A program made the position numbers and the translations under genes. Below the pieces are notes generated by a model that saw only the letters and a list, made by a program, of their open reading frames with translations, had not been told where the DNA came from and searched no databases. A stretch of 64,000 bases of DNA. Source: Mycolicibacter terrae. Lineage in GTDB: Bacteria > Actinomycetota > Actinomycetes > Mycobacteriales > Mycobacteriaceae. This document shows positions 28,926 to 39,229 of this stretch, one piece after another. The DNA is taken from the NCBI RefSeq assembly GCF_010727125.1, contig NZ_AP022564.1:1488001-1552000 (forward strand), given 5' to 3'. Position 1 is the first letter of the stretch; each line of letters begins with the position of its first letter.

Positions 28926-28931
28926 TATAGT
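28926..28931 (+). promoter_or_regulatory. -10 box upstream of viuB
   Basis: TATAGT lies 36 bases before the GTG at 28962. A GGGGAGG ribosome site occupies 28951-28957. I found no IdeR palindrome here. Confidence 0.4.
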
Positions 28932-28961
28932 CGGCGGGGTCAGCCAAGATGGGGAGGCAAC

Positions 28962-29813
28962 GTGGCAGGAAGACCGGTTCACACCTTCGCAGTGGTCCGC
29001 ACCGAGAAACTCTCGGACCATATGGTGCGGGTGGTGCTGGGTGGTACCGGATACGACACCTTCCGCCCGCGCGAATTCACCGACTCCTACGTCAAAGTCG
29101 TCTTCGTGCGCTGCGACGGCCCCGCGGTGGCGGCGTTACCGCAACCGTTGACGCTGGACAGCTTCGACGAGCTGCCCGAGGAGGACCGTCCGGTGATCCG
29201 CACCCTGACGGTGCGGCGCGCCGATCCGGTCGCCCGTGAGATCGCCATCGACGTCGCGGTGCACGGCGACCACGGTGTCGTCGGTCCGTGGGCCACCGGC
29301 GCCCAGCCCGGTCAGCCGGTCTATCTGATGGGCCCCAACGGCGCCTACGCTCCCGACCCCGCCGCCGACTGGCATCTGCTGGCCGGTGACGAGAGCGCGC
29401 TGCCGGCGATCGCGGCCGCCTTGGAGGCACTGCCGGCCGACGCGGTGGGCAAGGCGTTCATCGAGGTCGCCGGCCCGGAAGACGAGATAGAGCTGACCGC
29501 GCCGCAGGGGGTACAGCTGAACTGGCTGCACCGCGGCGGGCGTGCCGATCTGGTGGGGCAGGACCGGGCCGGTGACAACGCCCCGCTCATCGAGGCGGTC
29601 ACCACCACCCTGTGGCTGCCCGGCCAGGTTCAGGTGTTCATCCACGGCGAAGCGCAGGCCGTCATGCACAATCTGCGGCCTTATATCCGCAAGGAGCGCG
29701 GGGTGGACGCCAAATGGGCGTCGATCTCCGGTTACTGGCGTCGCGGTCGCACCGAAGAGACGTTCCGGCAATGGAAGAAAGAGCTCGCCGCCGCCGAAGC
29801 TGCGGCAGGCTAG
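28962..29813 (+). CDS. viuB: Siderophore-interacting FAD-binding protein (ViuB-like)
   Basis: A 283-residue ferric-siderophore reductase of the SIP family. The N-terminal FAD-binding barrel includes [10 protein letters not shown], and the C-terminal NAD(P)H-binding half includes [16 protein letters not shown] and FIHGEAQAV. It would release iron from siderophores by reducing Fe(III) in the cytoplasm. GTG 28962 has a strong GGGGAGG site. Position matches Rv2895c. The next gene starts 4 bases after the stop. Confidence 0.9.
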   Translation: MAGRPVHTFAVVRTEKLSDHMVRVVLGGTGYDTFRPREFTDSYVKVVFVRCDGPAVAALPQPLTLDSFDELPEEDRPVIRTLTVRRADPVAREIAIDVAVHGDHGVVGPWATGAQPGQPVYLMGPNGAYAPDPAADWHLLAGDESALPAIAAALEALPADAVGKAFIEVAGPEDEIELTAPQGVQLNWLHRGGRADLVGQDRAGDNAPLIEAVTTTLWLPGQVQVFIHGEAQAVMHNLRPYIRKERGVDAKWASISGYWRRGRTEETFRQWKKELAAAEAAAG

Positions 29814-29817
29814 CGGC

Positions 29818-30978
29818 ATGGCGTTCGGGGATTACCAGTTCGAGATCTACCTGCAGGGCCTGGCCGGGGTGGTGCCCGGGCTGCCGATGACCTACACCGA
29901 GTTGGAGGCCAAAGCCGCTGCCGCGCTTTCCCCGTCGGTGTGGTCGTATGTGGCCGGAGGCGCCGGCGACGAGCGCACCCAGCGGGCCAACGTCACGGCG
30001 TTCGACCGGTGGGGGCTCATTCCACGGATGTTCGTCGGCGCCGTCGAGCGCGACATGTCCATCGAGATGTTCGGGTTGCGTCTGCCCTCCCCGATCTTCA
30101 TGGCGCCGATCGGTGTCATCGGTATCTGCGCCCAGGACGGCCACGGCGACCTGGCCAGCGCCCGGGCCGCGGCGGCCACCGGCGTTCCGATGATGGTGTC
30201 CACCCTGACCGCCGATCCGCTGGAGGATGTCGCCGCCGAATTCGGCGACACCCCAGGGATTTTCCAGCTGTATACGCCCAAGGACCGGGAGTTGGCCGCC
30301 AGCCTGGTGCGCCGCGCCGAGGCGGCCGGATACCAGGCCATCGTCGTGACCCTGGACACCTGGGTTCCGGGCTGGCGGCCCCGCGACCTGGCGATGTCGA
30401 ACTTCCCTCAATTGCGCGGGCACTGCCTGGCCAACTACTTTTCCGACCCGGTGTTCCGCGCGGGGCTGGCCCAACCACCCGAGGAGAATCCGCAGGCCGC
30501 CGTGCTGTCCTGGGTGCAAACCTTCGGCAACCCGCTGACCTGGGACGACCTGCCGTGGCTGCGGTCGTTGACCGATCTGCCGCTGATCGTCAAGGGGATC
30601 TGCCACCCCGACGACGCCCGGCGCGCCAAAGACGGCGGCGTGGACGGCATCTACTGCTCCACGCACGGCGGGCGCCAGGCCAACGGTGGGCTGCCGGCGC
30701 TGGACTTCCTGCCGGACATCGTGGCGGCCGCCGACGGGCTGCCGGTGCTGTTCGATTCGGGCATCCGCACCGGAGCCGACATCATCAAGGCCCTCGCATT
30801 GGGCGCGACCGCGGTGGGAATCGGCCGGCCGTACGCCTACGGGCTGGCGCTGGGTGGGACCGCCGGGATCGTGCACGTGCTGCGCTCCCTGCTGGCCGAA
30901 GCCGACCTGATCATGGCGGTCGACGGCTATCCGTCACGGGTTGATCTCACCCCGGACACGCTGCGGCGCGTCACCTGA
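29818..30978 (+). CDS. FMN-dependent alpha-hydroxy acid oxidase, lactate 2-monooxygenase-like
   Basis: A 386-residue flavoenzyme. The FMN-oxidase active site [14 protein letters not shown] lies near residue 283, followed by [20 protein letters not shown]. The insertion [17 protein letters not shown] is typical of lactate 2-monooxygenase, which turns L-lactate plus oxygen into acetate, CO2 and water. The length is close to the M. smegmatis enzyme as I recall it. It starts 4 bases after viuB and is not at this site in M. tuberculosis, so it looks like an accessory insertion in the viuB-xerC interval. Other short 2-hydroxy acids are possible substrates. Confidence 0.85.
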   Translation: MAFGDYQFEIYLQGLAGVVPGLPMTYTELEAKAAAALSPSVWSYVAGGAGDERTQRANVTAFDRWGLIPRMFVGAVERDMSIEMFGLRLPSPIFMAPIGVIGICAQDGHGDLASARAAAATGVPMMVSTLTADPLEDVAAEFGDTPGIFQLYTPKDRELAASLVRRAEAAGYQAIVVTLDTWVPGWRPRDLAMSNFPQLRGHCLANYFSDPVFRAGLAQPPEENPQAAVLSWVQTFGNPLTWDDLPWLRSLTDLPLIVKGICHPDDARRAKDGGVDGIYCSTHGGRQANGGLPALDFLPDIVAAADGLPVLFDSGIRTGADIIKALALGATAVGIGRPYAYGLALGGTAGIVHVLRSLLAEADLIMAVDGYPSRVDLTPDTLRRVT

Positions 30979-31009
30979 ACGCTTGAACGGCTTCTGCCAC
31001 CGTGAGCTG

Positions 31010-31909
31010 GTGGACGCGATTCTCGAGGAGTTCGACGAGCATCTGGCCTTGGAGCGGGGACGTTCCGAACACACCCGGCGTGCCTATCTCGGCGACCTGC
31101 GCTCGCTGTTCGTGTTCCTCGCCGAACGCGGGCACAGCGGTATCGACGGTCTGAGCCTGCCGCTGCTGCGCAGCTGGCTTGCCGAGCAGGCCGGCGCCGG
31201 CGCGGCCCGCAGCACGCTGGCGCGGCGCACGTCGACGGTCAAGACCTTCACCGCCTGGGCGGCGCGGCGCGGCCTGCTGGCCTCAGATCCCGGGGTGCGT
31301 CTTGCGCTGCCCAAGGCCCGAAGGACCCTGCCTGCGGTACTGCGTACCGACCAGGCGCACGCCGCGATGACCGCAGCGAAATCTGGTGCGCAGCAAAATG
31401 ATCCGCTCGCATTGCGAGATCGGCTGATCGCCGAGCTGCTCTATGCCACCGCCGTGCGGGTCAGCGAGTTGTGCGGACTGGACGTCGACGACGTCGACCC
31501 ATCGCGTCGGCTGCTGCGGGTGCTCGGCAAGGGCAACAAGCAGCGGACGGTGCCATTCGGCGAGCCGGCCGCCGAGGCGCTGCAGGCCTGGCTGGCCCGC
31601 GGGCGCCCCCCGTTGGCGACTGCGGAGTCCGGCCCCGCCCTGCTGCTCGGCGCGCGCGGCGGGCGCCTGGACCCGCGGCAGGCCCGTACCGTCGTGCACC
31701 AGACCGTCGCCGCGGTCGGTGGTGCCCCCGATATGGGGCCGCACGGGTTGCGCCACACCGCGGCCACCCATCTGTTGGAGGGCGGTGCGGACCTGCGCAT
31801 CGTGCAGGAACTGCTCGGCCACTCCAGCCTGGCCACCACCCAGCTCTACACGCACGTCACGGTCGCCCGGCTTCGGGCCGTGCATGAGCGGGCCCACCCC
31901 CGGGCCTAG
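31010..31909 (+). CDS. xerC: Tyrosine recombinase XerC
   Basis: A 299-residue integrase-family recombinase that resolves chromosome dimers at dif with XerD. The N-terminal SAM-like core-binding domain (about 1-90) is followed by the catalytic domain: Arg in [24 protein letters not shown] and Tyr in TQLYTHV. GTG 31010 is my choice because it aligns with the family start ([11 protein letters not shown]); TTG 30983 would add nine residues. The stop overlaps that of the convergent M23 gene through CTAG. Confidence 0.93.
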   Translation: MDAILEEFDEHLALERGRSEHTRRAYLGDLRSLFVFLAERGHSGIDGLSLPLLRSWLAEQAGAGAARSTLARRTSTVKTFTAWAARRGLLASDPGVRLALPKARRTLPAVLRTDQAHAAMTAAKSGAQQNDPLALRDRLIAELLYATAVRVSELCGLDVDDVDPSRRLLRVLGKGNKQRTVPFGEPAAEALQAWLARGRPPLATAESGPALLLGARGGRLDPRQARTVVHQTVAAVGGAPDMGPHGLRHTAATHLLEGGADLRIVQELLGHSSLATTQLYTHVTVARLRAVHERAHPRA

Positions 31910-32394
31910 CCGCTCGGCTTGAGCCGGATCGGCGTCGAGGCCAACAACCCCAGCGGGTCGACGTAATCGGCGTGCGAAGCCGGGCCCCACATCGCGCCCC
32001 AGTGCAGACAGGCGGCGCCGCCGCAGCCCGGATGTCCGGGGTTCAGCACCCCGATCACCGTCGTCGCCGTCACCGGCCGGCCGGGCCGCACCGACGACGA
32101 GACCGGCTGATAGCTGGTGCGCAGCCCGCCGGGGTGGGCCAGCGACACCACCGGCACTCCACCGGAGAGCCCGGCGAACACCACGGTCGCGCTACCGGCG
32201 GCATAGACCGGCTGGCCCGCGGCACCGGCGAGATCCACCCCGCGGTGCCCGCGCTGCCAATCCGGTCGCGGCGCGTCGAACGCCCGGACCACCACCGGCC
32301 GCGGCCGTAGCGGCCAGTCCAGCCGCACCGAGTCGCTGCGGGCCGGCGTGGCCAGCAGCAGGCTCACGACCAGCAACAACGCCGTCCGCCGCAT
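31906..32394 (-). CDS. M23/LytM-type peptidase domain protein
   Basis: A 162-residue exported protein with a signal peptide at residues 1-20. The LytM fold is indicated by GHRGVDLAG (HxxxD), a Gly-rich sheet and CLHWG in place of the usual HLHFE; two cysteines flank it ([10 protein letters not shown]). LytM members cut peptide cross-links in peptidoglycan or act as activators. The altered second zinc motif leaves activity uncertain. Position matches Rv2891. It is divergent from rpsB. Confidence 0.83.
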   Translation of the reverse strand: MRRTALLLVVSLLLATPARSDSVRLDWPLRPRPVVVRAFDAPRPDWQRGHRGVDLAGAAGQPVYAAGSATVVFAGLSGGVPVVSLAHPGGLRTSYQPVSSSVRPGRPVTATTVIGVLNPGHPGCGGAACLHWGAMWGPASHADYVDPLGLLASTPIRLKPSG

Positions 32395-32535
32395 CCGAAC
32401 AGTTCACCCCGGCGGCCCGGTGATCGGCCAGTCACCGCTGTGGACAAAGCACCTGTTCGCGGCGTGTAAACTCACATGCGCGGTCCGCTGCTTCGCGGCT
32501 TAGTGGACTGACTTCGCGTGTCTGCAGCACAACCG

Positions 32536-32568
32536 GATGCCGGCGGTCCCCGACAGGGGTCCGGCATC
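32536..32568 (+). promoter_or_regulatory. Strong hairpin in the rpsB leader
   Basis: GATGCCGG pairs with CCGGCATC, and TCCCC pairs with GGGG inside it. It lies about 70 bases downstream of a TAAACT -10 box (32467-32472) and 68 bases before the rpsB ATG. It is a candidate site for S2 feedback or attenuation. No U-tract follows. Confidence 0.5.
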
Positions 32569-32636
32569 TCAGCAGGCACCAGGGCCCGGCCTCACCCGTC
32601 GCCGGGCGACAACCGACACAAAGGAACCCTGTACTC

Positions 32637-33476
32637 ATGGCTGTTGTAACCATGAAACAGCTGCTCGACAGCGGCACCCACTTCGGGCATCAGACCCGTC
32701 GCTGGAACCCCAAGATGAAGCGGTTCATCTTCACCGACCGCAACGGCATCTACATCATCGACCTGCAGCAGACGCTGACGTTCATCGACAAGGCGTACGA
32801 ATTCGTCAAGGAGACCGTCGCGCACGGCGGCACCGTGCTGTTCGTCGGCACCAAGAAGCAGGCGCAGGAATCGGTCGCGGCCGAGGCCACCCGGGTCGGG
32901 ATGCCCTATGTCAACCAGCGCTGGCTGGGCGGCATGCTGACCAACTTCTCCACCGTGCACAAGCGGCTGCAGCGGCTCAAGGAGCTCGAGGCCATGGAGC
33001 AGACCGGCGGCTTCGAGGGGCGCACCAAGAAGGAGATCCTGGGTCTGACCCGGGAGAAGAACAAGCTGGAGCGCAGCCTCGGCGGGATCCGGGACATGGC
33101 CAAAGTGCCGTCGGCCGTCTGGGTCGTCGACACCAACAAGGAGCACATCGCCGTCGGCGAGGCCCGCAAGTTGGGCATCCCGGTGATCGCGATCCTGGAC
33201 ACCAACTGCGACCCGGACCTGGTCGACTACCCGATCCCGGGCAATGACGACGCGATCCGCTCGGCGGCCCTGCTGACCAAGGTGATCGCCTCCGCGGTGG
33301 CCGAGGGCCTGCAGGCGCGGGCCGGTCAGGGCAACGGCGAGGGCAAAGCCGACCCCGCAGCGGCCGAGCCGCTGGCCGAATGGGAGCAGGAGCTGCTGGC
33401 CTCGGCAACCACGACCGCCACCGCCTCGGCACCTGAGCCCGCCGCCGGCACCGACACCACCACCGACGCATCGTAG
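32637..33476 (+). CDS. rpsB: Ribosomal protein uS2
   Basis: A 279-residue uS2 beginning [19 protein letters not shown]. The family core is complete, with [12 protein letters not shown] and [13 protein letters not shown]. The C-terminal ~45 residues are an Ala/Thr-rich tail found in mycobacteria. AAAGGAA lies before the ATG. tsf follows after 15 bases, the usual rpsB-tsf operon. Confidence 0.97.
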   Translation: MAVVTMKQLLDSGTHFGHQTRRWNPKMKRFIFTDRNGIYIIDLQQTLTFIDKAYEFVKETVAHGGTVLFVGTKKQAQESVAAEATRVGMPYVNQRWLGGMLTNFSTVHKRLQRLKELEAMEQTGGFEGRTKKEILGLTREKNKLERSLGGIRDMAKVPSAVWVVDTNKEHIAVGEARKLGIPVIAILDTNCDPDLVDYPIPGNDDAIRSAALLTKVIASAVAEGLQARAGQGNGEGKADPAAAEPLAEWEQELLASATTTATASAPEPAAGTDTTTDAS

Positions 33477-33491
33477 GAAAGGCACACAACA

Positions 33492-34307
33492 GTGGCGAAC
33501 TACACCGCTGCCGACGTCAAGCGGCTTCGGGAGCTCACCGGCGCAGGCATGATGGACTGCAAGAACGCGCTGGCCGACAGTGACGGCGATTTCGACAAGT
33601 CCGTCGAATTGCTGCGAATCAAGGGCGCCAAGGACGTCGGCAAGCGCGCCGAGCGCGCCACCGCCGAAGGCCTGGTTGCCGCCAAGGACGGCGCACTGAT
33701 CGAGCTGAACTCCGAGACGGACTTCGTCGCCAAGAACGCCGAGTTCCAGGCGCTCGCCGAGGAGGTGGTCACCGCCGCCGCGGCCGCCAAGACCGACGAT
33801 GTCGAGACGCTCAAAGCCGCCCAGGCGGGGGACCGGACGGTCGCCGAGGCCATCGAGGCCCTGTCGGCCAAGATCGGCGAGAAGCTCGAGTTGCGCCGTG
33901 TCGCCTACTTCGGCGGCACCGTGGAGACCTACCTGCACAAGCGGGCATCGGACCTCCCGCCGGCGGTCGGTGTGCTGGTCGAGTACTCCGGCGACAGCAC
34001 CGAGGCCGCCCACGCGGTCGCGCTGCAGATCGCCGCGCTCAAGGCCCGCTACCTGACCCGGGACGACGTCCCCGCCGACGTGGTGGCCAACGAGCGCCGC
34101 ATCGCCGAGGAGACGGCCAAGGAGGAGGGCAAGCCCGAGGCTGCCCTGCCCAAGATCGTCGAGGGCCGCGTCAACGGTTTCTTCAAGGACACCGTGCTGC
34201 TGGACCAGGCGGCGGTGTCGGACTCGAAGAAGACGGTGAAGGCGCTGCTCGACGAAGCGGGCGTGACCGTGACCCGCTTCGCGCGGTTCGAGGTCGGCCA
34301 GGCCTAG
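33492..34307 (+). CDS. tsf: Elongation factor Ts
   Basis: A 271-residue EF-Ts, which exchanges GDP for GTP on EF-Tu. The N-terminal signature [16 protein letters not shown] is present, as is the [10 protein letters not shown] motif that contacts EF-Tu. GTG 33492 has AGGAAAGG upstream. It is co-transcribed with rpsB. Confidence 0.97.
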   Translation: MANYTAADVKRLRELTGAGMMDCKNALADSDGDFDKSVELLRIKGAKDVGKRAERATAEGLVAAKDGALIELNSETDFVAKNAEFQALAEEVVTAAAAAKTDDVETLKAAQAGDRTVAEAIEALSAKIGEKLELRRVAYFGGTVETYLHKRASDLPPAVGVLVEYSGDSTEAAHAVALQIAALKARYLTRDDVPADVVANERRIAEETAKEEGKPEAALPKIVEGRVNGFFKDTVLLDQAAVSDSKKTVKALLDEAGVTVTRFARFEVGQA

Positions 34308-34346
34308 GCGCCTACGCCGGTGGGGTCGGCCCGCCGGCGCCCTTGC

Positions 34347-34352
34347 TAGCGT
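34347..34352 (+). promoter_or_regulatory. Leaderless -10 box of amiC
   Basis: TAGCGT lies 6 bases before the ATG at 34359. Confidence 0.55.
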
Positions 34353-34358
34353 CAGGAC

Positions 34359-35774
34359 ATGCAACATGTCCACGCCTTCGGCGACGACGCGCTCGGCGAC
34401 TCCGACGCGGTCGGCCTGGTTGAACGACTCCGATCAGGCGACGTGTCGCCCGCCGAGCTCGTCGAAGCCGCGATTGCACGCACCGAAGCGGTCAACCCGC
34501 AGCTGAACGGACTGGCCTACCAGGCGTTCGACCGCGCCCGCCGAACGGCGTCGGCGCAGCGCGGTACCAGGGGCTACTTCGCGGGCGTCCCGACGTATGT
34601 CAAGGACAACGTCGATGTCGCCGGGATGCCGACCATGCAGGGCACCGACGCGTGGCAACCGCACGACGCAGCCGCCGACGGCGATTTCGCCCGGTTGTAC
34701 CTGGGCACCGGCCTGATCACGCTGGGCAAGACCCAGCTCAGCGAGTTCGGGTTCAGCGCGGCTGCCGAGCACCCGCGACTGGGCGCCGTGCGCAACCCGT
34801 GGAACACCGACTACACCGCGGCGGCGTCGTCATCGGGGTCGGCGGCGTTCGTCGCGGCCGGGGTGGTGCCGATCGCGCACGCGAACGACGGCGGCGGCTC
34901 GATCCGTATCCCGGCGGCCTGCAACGGTCTGGTCGGCCTCAAACCGTCGCGGGGCCGGCTGCCGCTGGACTCCGACATGCGCGCCATGCCGGTGCGCATC
35001 GTCTACAACGGGGTGGTCACCCGCTCGGTGCGTGACACCGCCGCCTTCTACGCCGAAGCGGAGCGGATCCGGCGCAACCCCAAGCTGCCCCCGATCGGTG
35101 ACGTCCGGGCACCGGGCAGTCAGCGGTTGCGGATCGCGGTGATCACCCAATCGATCCAGCGCGAGCCGTCTGCGGAGATGCGCGAGCTGACCCTGAAGAC
35201 CGCCGCGCTGCTCGAGGAACTCGGCCATCACGTCGACTACATCGACCGCCCGCCCGTGCCGGAGCACTTCGCCGACGACTTCCTGCTCTACTGGGCGTTT
35301 TTGGCGACCGTGCTGGTACGGGGCGGGCGGCGGATGTTCGGGCCCAGCTTCGACCGCAGCCGGCTGGACAACCTGACGCTGGGGCTGGATCGCCATGCCA
35401 CCCGGCACCTGTACCGGCTCCCGCTCGCGATCACCCGGTTGGCGACCGTGCGCCGGCACACCGCGCGGATGTTCCGCAACTACGACATAGCGCTCACCCC
35501 GACGCTGGCCCACGAGACGCCGAAGGTCGGCCACCTGGACCCCACCGCCGACTACCAGCAGATCATCGACCGGTTGATGGACTGGGTGGCCTACACCCCG
35601 CTGCAGAACGCCACCGGGGACCCGGCGATCTCGCTGCCGCTGGCCGAATCGGCGGCCGGGCTGCCGGTGGGAATGATGTTCAGCGCGCACCTGGGCCAGG
35701 AGGCCCGGCTGCTGGAGTTGGCTTACGAACTCGAGGCCGCGAAGCCCTGGCCCAGGATCACCGGCCGCGGCTAG
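34359..35774 (+). CDS. amiC: Amidase AmiC
   Basis: A 471-residue amidase-signature enzyme with catalytic Lys82 (YVKDNV), cis-Ser157 in [10 protein letters not shown] and nucleophile Ser181 in [10 protein letters not shown]. The usual GGSSGG loop is replaced by AASSSGSA. M. tuberculosis AmiC (Rv2888c), also placed after tsf, deacylates amide compounds including some drug-like carboxamides. The ATG is set by the leaderless -10 box. A hairpin separates it from the convergent MarR gene, whose orthologue represses a methyltransferase in M. tuberculosis. Confidence 0.92.
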   Translation: MQHVHAFGDDALGDSDAVGLVERLRSGDVSPAELVEAAIARTEAVNPQLNGLAYQAFDRARRTASAQRGTRGYFAGVPTYVKDNVDVAGMPTMQGTDAWQPHDAAADGDFARLYLGTGLITLGKTQLSEFGFSAAAEHPRLGAVRNPWNTDYTAAASSSGSAAFVAAGVVPIAHANDGGGSIRIPAACNGLVGLKPSRGRLPLDSDMRAMPVRIVYNGVVTRSVRDTAAFYAEAERIRRNPKLPPIGDVRAPGSQRLRIAVITQSIQREPSAEMRELTLKTAALLEELGHHVDYIDRPPVPEHFADDFLLYWAFLATVLVRGGRRMFGPSFDRSRLDNLTLGLDRHATRHLYRLPLAITRLATVRRHTARMFRNYDIALTPTLAHETPKVGHLDPTADYQQIIDRLMDWVAYTPLQNATGDPAISLPLAESAAGLPVGMMFSAHLGQEARLLELAYELEAAKPWPRITGRG

Positions 35775-35818
35775 CGGCGATCGCGAGCGCGGCGAAGCCG
35801 GGCGAAGCGGGTCGCCGC
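35774..35818. terminator. Terminator-like inverted repeat between amiC and the MarR gene
   Basis: GCGGCGA (35774-35780) pairs with TCGCCGC (35812-35818) around a 31-base loop containing shorter GC-rich pairings. It lies between convergent genes and is weaker than the hairpins at 3584 and 17802. Confidence 0.4.
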
Positions 35819-35831
35819 CATCAACCTAGCC

Positions 35832-36260
35832 TCACTCGGCGCCGATCCGCTCCAGCATCTGTCTGAACTGGTGCTGCTCGGCCGGGCTCAGGGCCGCCAG
35901 AACCCGGGCGTCGGCGACCCGCACCGCGTCCTCCGCCTCTTTCAACAGGTCGCGGCCGGCGTCGGTCAACGTCGCCGGCAGGGCCCGCCCGGACGGCACC
36001 GATTGCGGCCGGCTCACCGCGCCCCGGTTCTGCAGCCGGTGCAGCACGGTGTTCATCGCCTGCGGCGTGACGCTGGTGTGGCGGGCCAGTTCGGCGCTGG
36101 ACATCCCCGGACGAAGCGAAATCACCCGCATGCAGACGAATTCGGGAAGGGTCAGCCCCAACGGTCCGAGCACCGCCGACACCTGCGGGCGTAACGCCGA
36201 GCTCACCCGGTAGAGCAGATAGCCCAGCGGAGCACTGTCCACGTCGTCCATATCAAACAT
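35832..36260 (-). CDS. MarR-family regulator (Rv2887-like)
   Basis: A 142-residue winged-helix regulator. The DNA-binding part reads SSAELARHTSVTPQAMNTVLHRL, and the wing carries SVPSGRALPATLT. The neighbours match Rv2887 of M. tuberculosis. ATG 36260 is the longest start, but ATG 36251 (MDDVDSAPLGYLLYRV) fits the orthologue length better. A TCAA-N5-TTGA palindrome overlaps the upstream ATG, which would suit autorepression with the shorter start. It lies 30 bases downstream of the last gene of the hyc-like operon on the same strand. Confidence 0.87.
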   Translation of the reverse strand: MFDMDDVDSAPLGYLLYRVSSALRPQVSAVLGPLGLTLPEFVCMRVISLRPGMSSAELARHTSVTPQAMNTVLHRLQNRGAVSRPQSVPSGRALPATLTDAGRDLLKEAEDAVRVADARVLAALSPAEQHQFRQMLERIGAE

Positions 36261-36265
36261 GTTGA
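36253..36265. promoter_or_regulatory. Candidate MarR operator
   Basis: TCAA, five bases, TTGA at the 5' end of the MarR gene, centred on an AACATGTT palindrome. MarR proteins bind similar short palindromes. Confidence 0.35.
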
Positions 36266-36290
36266 CATACGGTGCACCCGTTGCGGGCCT

Positions 36291-37766
36291 TTATAAATCG
36301 TTTCCCGCGTAGGACAGGTTGAAGCTCTTATTGGTCAACGGGAAGTCCGGGACGATGGTGTCGGTCATCGAAACCGGCAGGGCGGGCCAGTTGAACCAGG
36401 ACGGGTCGACGATCTTGGCGCGGGTGATGGCTCCGTCGGCGCCGACTTCCACACGGTGCACAATGGTGCCGCGCCAGCCTTCGACGATGCCGACCCCCGA
36501 CCCGGCCGCCTCGGGAATCTTCGCCCGGATATCGAGCGGTCCGCGGTGGCCGTCGATCAGGTTGCGGCACAGTGCTACCGAGGCGGCGAATTCATCGCGG
36601 CGGACGGTGTAGCGGGCGAGCACGTCGCCGGTTGTCGCCGTCACCTCGGTCACCGGCAGGTCGGTGGTCGGATGGTCGAGGCGGGCATCGGTGACGAGCC
36701 CGCTGGCCCGGGCCACATAGCCCAGCGTCCCAAGCGCCTCCGCGTCGTGTCGGTGTAACACCGAGGTGCCGGCGAATCGGTCGTAGATCACCGAGTTGCC
36801 CAGCGTCAGCTCGGCGATCTCAGCGACGTCGTCGGCCAGCGCCTGCAGCCGGTCGGGATCGGGGAGTTCCTGCAGCACCACCCCTCCTGGCCGGATCGCC
36901 TTGCGCAGCAGCCGATCCCCGGTTACTTCCGCATTGATCCGCAGCAGTTGCTCGCGTGCCCGTTGGGCGTGTGCGTTGGCCAGGCCGAAGCTGACGTCGT
37001 TGGCCAATGCGCCCAGGTCGGCCACGTGGTTGTAGAGCCGCTCGAGTTCTACGAGCAGGGCGCGCAATCGGTGCGCCGCATCGGGCAGTTGGACACCGAG
37101 GGCGTCTTCGACGGCCAGACTGTGTGCCAGCGCGTGTCCGGCGGACGTGTCACCGCTGATTCGCTCGGCGAGCTCGACGGCGTCGCCGGCGGCCCGGCCG
37201 GCGAACAGCCGCTCGATTCCGCGGTGCACAAACCACAACCTGGCCTTGAGTCGCAGCACCGATTCGCCGACCACCGAGAAGCGGAAGTGGCCCGGCTCGA
37301 TCAGGCCGGCATGCACCGGGCCGACCGGGATCTCATAGACACCGGCCCCCTCCACGTTGAGGAACGGAAAGCCGCCCGCCGCAACGAAGTCCGGCGGCGG
37401 CCCGGCGTCGTTGCGCATCGGGTGCCAATCCTCCGGCCAGTGCGCGTGCCGCACCAGGCGGCGTGGCTGCGGATGGCCGACCGGGGTGATCCCGTAGAGA
37501 TCCAGCATCTCCCGCTCGAAGCGGCCGGCCTGAAACGACATCTGGGCCAGCGAGGGTACCGATGGCTGCTGCGCCGGAACGGTCAGGGTCAGCTCGGTGC
37601 GACGGTCCGGGCGTCCCGCGAGGAACAGATACACCACCCGCAAGTCCTCGCCGTCATCGTGGGCGGCCACCAGGGCGAGCCGGAAGCCGTCGGCCAGCAA
37701 CCCCGCGGCCGCGTCGGCCAGCTCGGTGTCGGTGACCCGATGAGCGCCTGAGATCGGAGCCGTCAC
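36291..37766 (-). CDS. hycE: HycE-like large subunit of an Ehr-type complex (NiFe ligands absent)
   Basis: A 491-residue fusion. Residues 1-110 are NuoC-like (FEREMLDLYGITPVGHPQPR) and the rest is NuoD/hydrogenase-large-subunit-like (GPVHAGLIEPGHFRF). In a true [NiFe] hydrogenase the first ligand motif would be CGxC, but here it reads SGDT at 204-207. The C-terminal DPCxxC is DPSWFNW near 454. Nickel-iron binding is therefore not expected, and the subunit resembles the Ehr group related to complex I. The start GTG 37766 overlaps the hycQ stop. The closest named homologue is Rv0087. Confidence 0.87.
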   Translation of the reverse strand: MTAPISGAHRVTDTELADAAAGLLADGFRLALVAAHDDGEDLRVVYLFLAGRPDRRTELTLTVPAQQPSVPSLAQMSFQAGRFEREMLDLYGITPVGHPQPRRLVRHAHWPEDWHPMRNDAGPPPDFVAAGGFPFLNVEGAGVYEIPVGPVHAGLIEPGHFRFSVVGESVLRLKARLWFVHRGIERLFAGRAAGDAVELAERISGDTSAGHALAHSLAVEDALGVQLPDAAHRLRALLVELERLYNHVADLGALANDVSFGLANAHAQRAREQLLRINAEVTGDRLLRKAIRPGGVVLQELPDPDRLQALADDVAEIAELTLGNSVIYDRFAGTSVLHRHDAEALGTLGYVARASGLVTDARLDHPTTDLPVTEVTATTGDVLARYTVRRDEFAASVALCRNLIDGHRGPLDIRAKIPEAAGSGVGIVEGWRGTIVHRVEVGADGAITRAKIVDPSWFNWPALPVSMTDTIVPDFPLTNKSFNLSYAGNDL

Positions 37767-39229
37767 AGCGCCCCCAATTGGGTTGCGGCGGTGGCGAACA
37801 GGCCTGTCAGCGGACCAGCGGTGACTCCCAGGGCGACGGAGATCAGGACCCCTGCCACCAGCGCGGCCGCGACCGTTCCCGGCGCCCGGATCTTCGGGCC
37901 GTCGGCGCTCGCCACGCCCAGCAGCATGCGGCCGGAGTTCGCCATCAGCGCGGCGAACGCCACCATCAGCGCCACCAGCGCCAGCCCCAGGGCCCACGCC
38001 AGCCGCGCGTCGGCCAGCGACATCGCAATCGCCAGCTCACTGGCGAACATCGCGAACGGGGGCAAACCGAGCAGCACCAACATCCCTACCGCGAACGCCC
38101 CACCGACCAGCCGCGACCTGCCGAACACCGCGGTGATCTCGCTGATCGTCGTGGTGCCATGGGCGGCCTGCAACTCACCGCCGGCCAAAAACAGCACGGT
38201 CTTGCCGACCCCGTGCGCCAGCACATGCAGCAGCAGCGCAGCGATCGCCGGCGCGGTGCCGGCTGCTGCGGCGACCGCGATCAGCCCCATCGTCTCCATC
38301 GACGAATAGGCCAGCATCCGTTTGAGATCGGCGGTTACGGTCAGCTGCAGCGCGGCGATGAGCAACGTCGCCAGCCCGGTGACCAGCAGCGCGGCCCGCA
38401 GGAAACCGGGGCCCACCGCGGTGTCGATGATCGGCTTGAGCCGGATCAGCACCGAGAAGGCGACCGACAGCAACACGCCGCTCATCAGCGCCGAAACGGG
38501 AGCGGGTGCCTGACTGTGCGCATCGGCCAGCCAGGTGTGAAACGGTGCCAGCCCCATCTTCGCGCCGTAACCGATCAGCAACAGCGCACCGGCCAACCGG
38601 GTGACCGCCGGGTCGAGTCCGGCGGCATGGGCTGCCAGGACGTCGAGGTGCAGCGCGTCCTCGCTGCCGGCTCCGGCGTGGCGAGCGGCGAAGTGCAGCA
38701 GGACGGTGCCCAAAAAGGCGATGGTGATGCCCACCGAACAGACCATGACGTACTTCCAGGTGGCCTCCAGCGCGGCACGGCTGCGGTGGTGCCCGACCAG
38801 AAATGCGGTGACCACCGTGGTGGCCTCGACGGCGACCCACACCACGCCGATGTTGTTGGCCGACACCGCAAGAGCCATCGCCGCGAGAAACGCGGGAGTG
38901 AGAATGCCATAAAGCCGGGCACCCCGCCGATCGGTCACCCCGCGGGCCAACTCGGCGTCGACGTAGCCGATGCTCGCCCAGGTGGCCAGGCTGCCGACCA
39001 CACCGATCACGATCAGCATGGTCACCGACAGCGCGTCGGCACGCAGCAGGCCGTTCAGTGCCAGATGTGCCCGGTCGCCGACCTGGAACCCCAGGGCGAC
39101 ACCGCACCCGAGGATGGTCAGCGCCGAGACCAGCGTCACCACAGCGCTGAGCCGGCGCCAGCCGGCCAGGACGGTGAACACTGACGCCACAACGGGTGCC
39201 AGTAGGGGAAGCAGCATCAGCGGTGTCAT
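37763..39229 (-). CDS. hycQ: HycQ/HyfF-like antiporter-type membrane subunit
   Basis: A 488-residue membrane protein of the NuoM/NuoN/Mrp-antiporter family with about 13-14 helices. The conserved region LLLIGYGAKMGLAPFHTWLADAH-type is visible around residues 215-240 with its functional lysine, as are the TADLKRMLAYSSMETMG and HVLAHGVGKTVLF segments. These subunits carry the proton or sodium channel of complex I relatives. It overlaps hycP and hycE at its two ends. The homologue is Rv0086. Confidence 0.9.
   Translation of the reverse strand: MTPLMLLPLLAPVVASVFTVLAGWRRLSAVVTLVSALTILGCGVALGFQVGDRAHLALNGLLRADALSVTMLIVIGVVGSLATWASIGYVDAELARGVTDRRGARLYGILTPAFLAAMALAVSANNIGVVWVAVEATTVVTAFLVGHHRSRAALEATWKYVMVCSVGITIAFLGTVLLHFAARHAGAGSEDALHLDVLAAHAAGLDPAVTRLAGALLLIGYGAKMGLAPFHTWLADAHSQAPAPVSALMSGVLLSVAFSVLIRLKPIIDTAVGPGFLRAALLVTGLATLLIAALQLTVTADLKRMLAYSSMETMGLIAVAAAAGTAPAIAALLLHVLAHGVGKTVLFLAGGELQAAHGTTTISEITAVFGRSRLVGGAFAVGMLVLLGLPPFAMFASELAIAMSLADARLAWALGLALVALMVAFAALMANSGRMLLGVASADGPKIRAPGTVAAALVAGVLISVALGVTAGPLTGLFATAATQLGAL

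Noticed and set aside
28922..28961. IdeR iron box upstream of viuB
   Set aside because: No 19-base palindrome resembling TTAGGTTAGSCTAACCTAA was found.
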